From contig OZ257127.1 in NCBI GenBank assembly GCA_965278965.1, forward strand, positions 868,001 through 932,000: a stretch of DNA of 64,000 bases. The letters are read 5' to 3'. The translations under genes and the position numbers were made by a program. This document shows, piece after piece, positions 50,509 to 57,414 of the stretch (positions are counted from its first letter, which is position 1; every line of letters begins with the position of its first letter). This DNA comes from UBA10649 sp965278965 (GTDB lineage: Bacteria; Actinomycetota; Actinomycetes; S36-B12). Below the pieces are notes generated by a model. That model had not been told where the DNA came from. It saw only the letters and a program-made list of their open reading frames with translations, and did not search any database.

Positions 50509-51444
50509 ATGGATGACGACTGGGATGCGATCGTGATCGGTGGTGGCGCCGCCGGGCTCGCTGCCGCGCTGATGCTGGGCAGGGCGCGGCGACGGACCGT
50601 CGTCATTGATGCCGGGGAGCCGCGGAACCGCTTCGCCGCCCACATGCACGGTGTGCTGGGACACGACGGCACGGATCCCGCCGAGCTGCTGGCCCGAGGA
50701 CGCGCAGAGGTCGAGGCGTACGGCGTGGTCGTCCGCTCGGGCGTCGTGACGCAGGTGGAGGCGCACGACGACGTTGTCCGGGTGAGCCTCGCCTGCGGCG
50801 ACCTGACGGGACGTGCCCTCGTCGTCGCCAGCGGCATGGTGGACGAGCTGCCCCCGATCGACGGTCTCGCCCCGAGGTGGGGTCGCACGGTGCTCCACTG
50901 CCCCTACTGCCACGGGTGGGAGGTGCGAGACGCACGCCTCGGTGTCATCGTCACCTCGCCCCTGGGGCTCCACCAGGCGCAGCTCGTGCGCCAGTGGAGC
51001 CCAGATGTCACCGTGTTCACCGCCGGTGGCCAGCGGATCGACCCCGAATCGGCTGCCCGCCTCCGGTCCCGCGGTGTCCGCATCGTCGAGGACGAGGCCG
51101 TGGCGCTCATCGGTGACGGCGACGCTCTGACCGGTGTCCGGACCGCGAGTGGTGAGGTGGTCGGCATCGACGCGTGCTTCGTCGCGTCGGTCGCGCGCCC
51201 GTCGGAGGCATTCCTCGCCGGACTCGACCTGCGGCGGGCGTCGAACCCCATGGGCGAGTTCATCGAGGTCGACGCCACGGGCCGCACGAGCAACCCTCGG
51301 GTCTGGGCCGCCGGCAACGTGACGAACCCGGGGGCGAACGTGCCGATCGCGGTTGCCGCCGGGACGCTTGCCGGTGCGATGGTCAACATGGCGCTCGTCG
51401 AGGAGGACTTCGACGCGGCCGTCGCCGCCATCGCCGCCGCGTAG
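50509..51444 (+). CDS. Thioredoxin-reductase-like NAD(P)/FAD oxidoreductase
   Basis: A 311-residue flavoprotein with an FAD site VIGGGAAGLAAALMLGRARR, the redox pair Cys-Pro-Tyr-Cys in LHCPYCHGWE, and the C-terminal FAD motif VWAAGNVTNPGANVPIAVAAG. The NAD(P) domain is small and divergent. Members are like thioredoxin reductase or the GliT/HlmI dithiol oxidases, so whether it uses NADPH or O2 is open. It is divergent from the XRE-cupin gene and separated from chdC by 57 bp with its own promoter. Confidence 0.85.
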   Translation: MDDDWDAIVIGGGAAGLAAALMLGRARRRTVVIDAGEPRNRFAAHMHGVLGHDGTDPAELLARGRAEVEAYGVVVRSGVVTQVEAHDDVVRVSLACGDLTGRALVVASGMVDELPPIDGLAPRWGRTVLHCPYCHGWEVRDARLGVIVTSPLGLHQAQLVRQWSPDVTVFTAGGQRIDPESAARLRSRGVRIVEDEAVALIGDGDALTGVRTASGEVVGIDACFVASVARPSEAFLAGLDLRRASNPMGEFIEVDATGRTSNPRVWAAGNVTNPGANVPIAVAAGTLAGAMVNMALVEEDFDAAVAAIAAA

Positions 51445-51488
51445 TGCGTTCGCGACATCGTGTCGTGACGTGATGCCCCGGCGCGAGG

Positions 51489-51494
51489 CACACT
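51489..51494 (+). promoter_or_regulatory. -10-like element of chdC
   Basis: CACACT, 7 nt, then GTG. It would restart transcription of the heme run after the inserted XRE/flavoprotein pair. Confidence 0.4.
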
Positions 51495-51501
51495 CGCCGT
51501 C

Positions 51502-52200
51502 GTGACGACCGACAGCCACCCCTCCGCACGAGAGATCAACGACACGATCCGCTACACGTGCTGGGCGGTCTATGCCCGCACGGGAGCCGAGCTCGCGCCG
51601 GCGGCCGACCTCACAGCGGACCTGGCCGCCCTTGTCGACGCGTGGGCCCGGGACGACGTGGTCGTCCGCGGCTGGTACGACGTCAGCGCGTTGCGGGCCG
51701 ACGCCGACCTCATGGTGTGGATCCACGCCGCGACCGCGGACCAGGTCCAGGAGGCCCTGCGAGGGCTGCGTCGCAGCGCGATCGGCGCCGGGCTCAGCCC
51801 CGTGTGGTCGGCGATGGCCCTGCACCGGCCGGCGGAGTTCAACAAGGGCCACGTGCCCGCGTTCATGTCCGGCAAGGACCCGCTCCTGTGGGCGACTGTG
51901 TACCCGTTCGTGCGCTCCTTCGAGTGGTACCTCCTGCCCGAGGAGGAGCGTCGGGCGATGCTCGTGGAGCACGGGATGATGGGCCGCGAGTACGCGGGGA
52001 TCCTGTCGAACACGGTGAGCGCGTTCGCCCTCGGCGACTACGAGTGGGTCCTCGCGCTGGAGTCCGACGAGCTGCACGAGACCGTCGACATGATGCGGCA
52101 CCTGCGGAGCTCGTCCGCCCGGCGGCACGTCCGCGAGGAGGTGCCGTTCTACACCGGACGACGCCTGACGCTCGACGGTGTCGTCGACGTCGTGCGATGA
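51502..52200 (+). CDS. chdC: Coproheme decarboxylase (HemQ)
   Basis: A 232-residue dimeric-fold enzyme that decarboxylates coproheme to heme b with H2O2, the last step of the coproporphyrin-dependent pathway. The reactive Tyr134 is in TVYPFVRSFEWYLL, and the conserved helix LVEHGMMGREYAGIL and VPFYTGR near the C-terminus fit the family. The start is GTG, 7 nt from a -10-like element. Its stop overlaps the ferrochelatase start (ATGA). Confidence 0.93.
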   Translation: MTTDSHPSAREINDTIRYTCWAVYARTGAELAPAADLTADLAALVDAWARDDVVVRGWYDVSALRADADLMVWIHAATADQVQEALRGLRRSAIGAGLSPVWSAMALHRPAEFNKGHVPAFMSGKDPLLWATVYPFVRSFEWYLLPEEERRAMLVEHGMMGREYAGILSNTVSAFALGDYEWVLALESDELHETVDMMRHLRSSSARRHVREEVPFYTGRRLTLDGVVDVVR

Positions 52201-53276
52201 GGCCGGACACCGTCCTGCTCGCGTCGTTCGGCGGCCCGGAGGGGCCGGCGGAGGTCATGCCGTTCCTGGAGCGAGTGACCGCGGGTCGGAACGTCCCGCG
52301 CGAGCGCCTGGAGGCGGTGGCCGAGCACTACCTGGCCGTCGGCGGCGTGAGCCCGATCAACGACCAGAACCGCGCGCTCCTCGACGCGCTCCGGGCCGAG
52401 CTCGACCGGCGCGGCATCACGGCGCCGCTCGTCTGGGGCAACCGCAACGCCGGACCGACGTTCGCTGATGCCCTGATGGCCGCGCGCGAGGACGGCGGCC
52501 GTGCCGTCCTGGCGATCGCGACGAGCGCCTACCCGTCGTACTCCGGCTGCCGGCAGTACCGGGAGGACCTCGCCCGAGGGCTCACCGAAGCGGGGCTGGC
52601 CGACAAGAGCCTCGAGGTACGCAAGGCACGGCCGTACAGCGAGCGCGACGGCTTCGTCGAGTCGTTCGTCCCCGGCGTGGCCGATGCGATCACCGGCACC
52701 CTCGCCGACGGCGTCGCGGCGTCCGCCATCCGCATCCTGTTCACGACCCACTCGATTCCCGAGGCGATGGCGCACACGGCCGGCCCACCCGCCGTCCGCG
52801 GCCAGCGGCCCGGTGCGTACGAGGCCGCACACCGCGTGGTGGCTGCCCGCGTCATGGAGGCGGTGACTGCGAGCGGCGTGCCCGAGGTCGCGTGGCGCCT
52901 GGTGTTCCAGTCGCGCAGCGGGCCGCCGACCATGCCCTGGCTGGAGCCGGACATCGGCGACGCGCTCCGCGCCGCGGCCGACGACGGCGTCGCCGCTGTC
53001 GTCGTCGTGCCGATCGGTTTCGTCAGCGACCACATGGAGGTGGTCTGGGACCTCGACCACGAGGCCCGTGACCTAGCCGACTCGCTCGGGCTGGCATTCC
53101 GACGCACACCGACGCCCGGAACCGCGCCGGCGTTCGTCGCGATGCTGGTCGACCTCGTCGAGGAGGCGCAGCTAGACGCGGACGTGAGCCCGTTCGCGGA
53201 CGCTGACGACGGCAGGCTGTGCTCGCCGGGGTGCTGCGCTGCGCGCGAGGACCGACCCGCCGTGCGGGCCTGCTGA
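52197..53276 (+). CDS. cpfC: Coproporphyrin ferrochelatase
   Basis: A 359-residue enzyme that inserts Fe2+ into coproporphyrin III. The N-terminal LLASFGGPEGPAEVMPFLERV is characteristic, the catalytic His is in FTTHSIPEAM, and VVVVPIGFVSDHMEVVWDLD holds the second His and Glu-rich site. The C-terminus CSPGCC, with a further Cys at the end, gives the [2Fe-2S] cluster seen in actinobacterial ferrochelatases. The older name is hemH. ATG overlaps the chdC stop. Confidence 0.93.
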   Translation: MRPDTVLLASFGGPEGPAEVMPFLERVTAGRNVPRERLEAVAEHYLAVGGVSPINDQNRALLDALRAELDRRGITAPLVWGNRNAGPTFADALMAAREDGGRAVLAIATSAYPSYSGCRQYREDLARGLTEAGLADKSLEVRKARPYSERDGFVESFVPGVADAITGTLADGVAASAIRILFTTHSIPEAMAHTAGPPAVRGQRPGAYEAAHRVVAARVMEAVTASGVPEVAWRLVFQSRSGPPTMPWLEPDIGDALRAAADDGVAAVVVVPIGFVSDHMEVVWDLDHEARDLADSLGLAFRRTPTPGTAPAFVAMLVDLVEEAQLDADVSPFADADDGRLCSPGCCAAREDRPAVRAC

Positions 53277-53282
53277 CGTGTC

Positions 53283-53288
53283 CTACGC
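53283..53288 (+). promoter_or_regulatory. Possible -10 element of hemB
   Basis: TACGCT lies 9 nt before the ATG at 53299 and just past the ferrochelatase stop. It would allow separate transcription of hemB-hemL. Confidence 0.35.
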
Positions 53289-53298
53289 TGAACGCGCC

Positions 53299-54270
53299 AT
53301 GGACATCCGCGAGCGACCCCGCCGGCTGCGCCGTACCGAGGGCCTGCGGCGACTGGTGCGCGAGACGCGCCTGGCGCCGGCCAACCTCGTCCTTCCGGTC
53401 TTCGTGCGCGAAGGCGCCACGGAGCCGGTACCGATCACCTCGATGCCGGGGGTCGTGCAGCACACGCGGGACTCGTTGAAGGCTGCGGTGACCGAGGCGG
53501 CCGAGGCCGGCGTCGGCGCCGTCATGATCTTCGGCGTCCCGGCGGTGCGTGACGCCAACGGCGACGCGGCGTGCGCGGCCGACAGCATCCTCGCGGAGGC
53601 TGTGCGCTGGGCGACGGCCGAGACCGGCGAGGAACTCCCCGTCATCGCCGACCTGTGCCTCGACGAGTTCACCTCGCACGGGCACTGCGGCGTCCTTGCA
53701 GCAGACGGCTCGGTCGACAACGACGCGACGCTTGCGGTGTACCAACGCATGTCCGTCGTGCTCGCCGACGCCGGGTCCCACGTGCTGGGACTCAGCGGCA
53801 TGATGGACGGCCAGGTCGGGGCCGTGCGTGATGCGCTCGACGACGCCGGCCACACCGACACGGCACTCCTCGCCTATGCAGCGAAGTACGCCTCCGCGTT
53901 CTACGGACCGTTCCGCGAGGCGGTCGAGAGCCAGCTGACCGGGGATCGCAAGTCCTACCAGCAGGATCCCGCGAACGCGATGGAGGCCCTGCGGGAGGTT
54001 CGCCTCGATGTCGAGGAGGGTGCCGACATCGTGATGGTCAAGCCGGCACTGCCCTACCTCGACATCGTCTCCCTCGTCGCCGACGAGGTCGACGTGCCGG
54101 TCGCGGCCTACGTCGTGTCCGGTGAGTACGCGATGGTCGAGGCCGCCGCAGCTGCGGGGATGATCGAGCGCGAACGGGCGATCCTCGAGGTCCTCACCAG
54201 CGTGCGTCGGGCGGGAGCCGGGATCATCGCGACCTACTGGGCGACCGAGGCCGCCCGACTCCTTCGATAG
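53299..54270 (+). CDS. hemB: Porphobilinogen synthase (delta-aminolevulinate dehydratase)
   Basis: A 323-residue enzyme that joins two 5-aminolevulinates. RPRRLRRTEGLRRLVRET begins the family's N-terminus, so ATG at 53299 is preferred over GTG at 53278, 1 nt after the ferrochelatase stop. Catalytic lysines are in AAKYASAFYG and VMVKPALPYLD. The metal loop reads DLCLDEFTSHGHCG: two of the three zinc cysteines are present and Asp replaces the middle one, between the zinc and magnesium types. hemL follows after 12 nt. Confidence 0.92.
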   Translation: MDIRERPRRLRRTEGLRRLVRETRLAPANLVLPVFVREGATEPVPITSMPGVVQHTRDSLKAAVTEAAEAGVGAVMIFGVPAVRDANGDAACAADSILAEAVRWATAETGEELPVIADLCLDEFTSHGHCGVLAADGSVDNDATLAVYQRMSVVLADAGSHVLGLSGMMDGQVGAVRDALDDAGHTDTALLAYAAKYASAFYGPFREAVESQLTGDRKSYQQDPANAMEALREVRLDVEEGADIVMVKPALPYLDIVSLVADEVDVPVAAYVVSGEYAMVEAAAAAGMIERERAILEVLTSVRRAGAGIIATYWATEAARLLR

Positions 54271-54282
54271 GCGGGACCGGTC

Positions 54283-55569
54283 ATGTCGTCGTCCACCCTG
54301 TTCGACCGCGCGCGGGCCGTGATGCCCGGTGGGGTCAGCTCACCGGTCCGCGCCTTCGGCTCGGTCGGCGGAACACCTCGGTACGTCGCCTCGGCGAGCG
54401 GGTCGCACGTCGCCGACGTCGACGGCCGCGAGTACGTCGACCTCGTCGGCGCCTGGGGCCCGATGGTCGCCGGCCACGCGCACCCGGCCGTCGTCGACGC
54501 TGTTACGCGGGCCGCCTCCGCGTCGATGTCGTTCGGCGCCCCGTGCGAGACCGAGGTGCTGCTCGCCGAGGAGATCGTGCGCCGGGTCGAACCCGTCGAG
54601 CGCGTGCGCTTCACCAGCTCCGGCACCGAGGCGGTGATGACAGCCGTCCGGCTAGCGCGCGCGGTCACGGGCAGGCCGCTGATCGTCAAGTTCGCCGGCT
54701 GCTACCACGGGCATGCCGACGCGATGCTGGTCGCCGCCGGATCAGGCGTGGCGACTCTCGGGCTGCCCGACTCCCCCGGCGTGCCCGCGTCCGTCGCCGC
54801 GGACACGATCGTGCTGCCGTACGGCGACATCGACGCCGTTGACGCCCTGTTCCGCGAGCGCGGCGAGCAGGTGGCGGCGCTGATCACCGAGGCAGCTCCG
54901 GCGAACATGGGCGTCGTACCGCCGCCGCCCGGCTTCAACGAGCGGTTGGCCCGCCTGACAAGCGCCTTCGGCGCCCTCCTCATCCTCGACGAGGTGCTGA
55001 CCGGGTTCCGTGTCGGCCCAGCCGGGTGGTGGGGACTCGAGGGGGCACGCGAAGGCTGGCGGCCGGACCTCTTCACGTACGGCAAGGTCATCGGCGGAGG
55101 GCTTCCCCTGGCCGCGGTCGCCGGCGACGGCGAGATGCTCGACCGCCTCGCCCCTGCCGGCGACGTCTACCAGGCGGGCACGCTCAGCGGGAACCCCACG
55201 GCGACGGCCGCCGGTCTGGCGACGCTGCAGCTGATGACCCCGCAGGCCTACGCCCGGCTCGACGCGAACGCGGCGCGGATCAGCGGAGCCGTCGGCGCCG
55301 CCCTCATCGCCGCGGGGATCCCCCACGGGATCTCCTCCGCGGGGAACCTGTTCAGCGTGTTCTGGACGGCTGACCCGGTGCACTCCTATGACGACGCGCG
55401 CCGGCAGGACACCGCCCGCTACGCACGGTTCTTCCACGCGATGCTCGATGCCGGCGTCTGGCTCCCGCCGTCGGCGTACGAGGCGTGGTTCGTCTCCACC
55501 GCACACGACGACGACGACATCGATCGCATCGCCCGCGCCACGGTGGCCGCAGCGAAGGCCGCCGCCTGA
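54283..55569 (+). CDS. hemL: Glutamate-1-semialdehyde 2,1-aminomutase
   Basis: A 428-residue PLP enzyme that converts glutamate-1-semialdehyde to 5-aminolevulinate. It has the family start ARAVMPGGVSSPVRAFGSVGG, FTSSGTEAVMTAVRLAR, KFAGCYHGHAD, the aspartate of LILDEVLTGFR and the PLP lysine 268 in TYGKVIGGGLPLAA. It is the last gene of the heme run and meets a convergent gene 4 bp beyond its stop. Confidence 0.94.
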   Translation: MSSSTLFDRARAVMPGGVSSPVRAFGSVGGTPRYVASASGSHVADVDGREYVDLVGAWGPMVAGHAHPAVVDAVTRAASASMSFGAPCETEVLLAEEIVRRVEPVERVRFTSSGTEAVMTAVRLARAVTGRPLIVKFAGCYHGHADAMLVAAGSGVATLGLPDSPGVPASVAADTIVLPYGDIDAVDALFRERGEQVAALITEAAPANMGVVPPPPGFNERLARLTSAFGALLILDEVLTGFRVGPAGWWGLEGAREGWRPDLFTYGKVIGGGLPLAAVAGDGEMLDRLAPAGDVYQAGTLSGNPTATAAGLATLQLMTPQAYARLDANAARISGAVGAALIAAGIPHGISSAGNLFSVFWTADPVHSYDDARRQDTARYARFFHAMLDAGVWLPPSAYEAWFVSTAHDDDDIDRIARATVAAAKAAA

Positions 55570-55583
55570 GGCGTCAGCGCGGC
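55561..55583. terminator. Hairpin spanning two convergent stop codons
   Basis: GCCGCCTGA pairs with TCAG-C-GCGGC: nine base pairs with one bulged C and a GGCG loop. It includes the TGA of hemL and the stop of the convergent gene, so it may end both transcripts. No T-run is seen. Confidence 0.45.
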
Positions 55584-55987
55584 GGCAGCGCCCGCGCGCG
55601 GTTGTTGCGCGGGTTGTGCTCGAGCTCCACCAGCCCGAGCTCCTCCAGCAGTGGCGGGAGATACATCCCGAAGCGGCCGCGGTAGCCCTTGCGCAGGCCG
55701 TACCAGCCCCCGAGCGGGTTGTCGCCGGACCGCGCCCACGCCTCGATAGACCCCTCCGCTGCCGGCTTCTGCTCGTCGGCCGCCCCGAGCGGCACCCAGT
55801 CACCCGCCGCCACGAGCATCGCGTGCAGGTCGTCGATCGCGCGGGCATCGTAGCTCAGCCGGGTCGAGCCGACCTGGCACACCAGGCTCGGCGGATCGGT
55901 CGAGTCGTCGCGGTGCATCGTGTAGGCGGACGTGCCGGGCGCGGTCGTCAGCTGCCACGGATCATCGCGTGTTCCCGAACCGGCCAC
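55574..55987 (-). CDS. Conserved protein of unknown function (137 aa)
   Basis: GTG at 55987 is chosen because AAGGAGGT lies 6 nt upstream, the strongest ribosome-binding site in the window. The soluble protein has a conserved-looking run: GTRDDPWQL, SAYTMHRD, LSYDARAIDDLHAML, LGAADEQKPA, WARSGDNPLGGWYGLRKG and LELEHNPRNN-type ending. It resembles a family of small uncharacterised bacterial proteins; I do not assign a function. It has no membrane segment and one cysteine. It is convergent with hemL and divergent from the MFS gene. Confidence 0.7.
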   Translation of the reverse strand: MAGSGTRDDPWQLTTAPGTSAYTMHRDDSTDPPSLVCQVGSTRLSYDARAIDDLHAMLVAAGDWVPLGAADEQKPAAEGSIEAWARSGDNPLGGWYGLRKGYRGRFGMYLPPLLEELGLVELEHNPRNNRARALPPR

Positions 55988-56056
55988 GTCGGACCTCCTT
56001 CGGTGCGGCTGGATGCAGCAAACCACCGGCCCGGACCGGCCACAAGGCTCCGGGGC

Positions 56057-56062
56057 TACTGT
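56057..56062 (+). promoter_or_regulatory. -10 element of the MFS transporter gene
   Basis: TACTGT, 6 nt, then the ATG at 56069: leaderless arrangement. Confidence 0.55.
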
Positions 56063-56068
56063 TCCGCG

Positions 56069-57367
56069 ATGACCCGCCGGATTCCCCGCGCCTGGTGGGT
56101 CGTCCTCGTCACCTTCCTGGTGCTGCTGGCGTCTGCCGCGTTCCGCTCGTCGTTCGGCGTCATGGTCGTGCCGCTGGAGGACTCGTACGGGTGGAGCCGC
56201 GACGCGACGAGCATCGCGGTAGCGGTGAACCTGGTGCTGTACGGCGTCACAGCGCCGTTCGCGGCGGCGCTCATGGAGCGCTTCGGGATCCGCGTGATCA
56301 TGGCGACCGCTCTGGTCCTGATCGCCGCTGGGTCGGGACTGACGGTCTTCATGACGGCTGCGTGGCAGCTGACGCTGCTGTGGGGCGTCCTCGTCGGCCT
56401 CGGCGCGGGATCGACGGCTCTCGTCACGGCGGCACTCATCGCCAACCGCTGGTTCGCGACCAACCGCGGTCTCGTGCTGGGCATCCTCGGCACGGCGTTC
56501 GCGACCGGTCAGCTCATCTTCCTGCCGGTGCTGTCGCAGCTCATCGAGCACCGGGGCTGGCGGTCGGCGTCGATCCTCATCGCGGTGCTGTGCCTCGTGC
56601 TCGTACCGCTGGTGCTGATCGTGGTTCGCGATCGGCCCGCGCAGGTCGGCCTGCGCCCATTCGGCGCGACCGGCGAGGTCACGGCTGAGGAGGAGGCCCG
56701 CAACTCGACGGGCAGCGGCTGGCGCGCCGCGGCAACGGCGATCACCGCCTTGCGGACGGCCGCCCGGTCACGGGTCTTCTGGCTCCTCGCCGGCACGTTC
56801 TTCGTCTGCGGCTGGACGACCAACGGCATCATCAGCACGCACTTCGTCCCCGCCATGCACGACCACGGCATGGGTGCGACGACGGCCGCCGGGCTCCTCG
56901 CCGTCGTCGGGATCTTCGACATCATCGGGACGACCGGCTCGGGCTGGCTGACCGACCGCTTCGACCCGCGCTACCTCCTGGTCGTGTACTACTCGCTGCG
57001 CGGCATCGCCCTGCTGGCGCTGCCGGTCATCATCGGTCCCGACGTCGCCCCGCCGCTGCTGGTGGTCATGGTGCTGTTCGGACTGGACTGGGTGGCGACG
57101 GTCCCCCCGACGGTCGCGTTGTCCCGCGAGGCGTTCGGGGTGGACCGCGGCGCGGTCGTGTTCGGCTGGGTGTTCGCCGCGCACATGATCGGCGCGGCGG
57201 CCGCCGCCCTCGTCTCGGGTGCCGTGCGGTCGGCGACGGGCGACTACCTCGGCGCGTGGCTGCTCGCCGGGGGCCTCGCGATCGCCGCCGGTCTCGCGTG
57301 CCTCGCGATCCCGAAACCGACGCGCCGGGCGGCCGTTCCTGACGGGTCCTCCGTCGTAGACCCGTGA
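56069..57367 (+). CDS. MFS transporter
   Basis: A 432-residue protein with about 12 hydrophobic segments. The loop between helices 2 and 3 (AALMERFGIRVIMA) and the corresponding loop in the second half (GSGWLTDRFDPRYLL) match the MFS motif A, and the GLGAGSTALVTAALIANRWF region resembles monocarboxylate/OFA-type carriers. A central cytoplasmic loop at about 200-225 is polar. The substrate is not known; an organic anion is suggested only by likeness. It is in front of the MMPL gene but 47 bp away with a separate ribosome site. Confidence 0.88.
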   Translation: MTRRIPRAWWVVLVTFLVLLASAAFRSSFGVMVVPLEDSYGWSRDATSIAVAVNLVLYGVTAPFAAALMERFGIRVIMATALVLIAAGSGLTVFMTAAWQLTLLWGVLVGLGAGSTALVTAALIANRWFATNRGLVLGILGTAFATGQLIFLPVLSQLIEHRGWRSASILIAVLCLVLVPLVLIVVRDRPAQVGLRPFGATGEVTAEEEARNSTGSGWRAAATAITALRTAARSRVFWLLAGTFFVCGWTTNGIISTHFVPAMHDHGMGATTAAGLLAVVGIFDIIGTTGSGWLTDRFDPRYLLVVYYSLRGIALLALPVIIGPDVAPPLLVVMVLFGLDWVATVPPTVALSREAFGVDRGAVVFGWVFAAHMIGAAAAALVSGAVRSATGDYLGAWLLAGGLAIAAGLACLAIPKPTRRAAVPDGSSVVDP

Positions 57368-57414
57368 GAATGACGCTCATCTGACCGGACCGGGGCCGAG
57401 GAGAGTCGTCACAC

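Noticed and set aside
49465..52128. 887-codon minus-strand ORF across cgoX, the XRE gene, the flavoprotein and chdC
   Set aside because: It runs through four well-supported genes and the promoters between them, so it cannot be coding.
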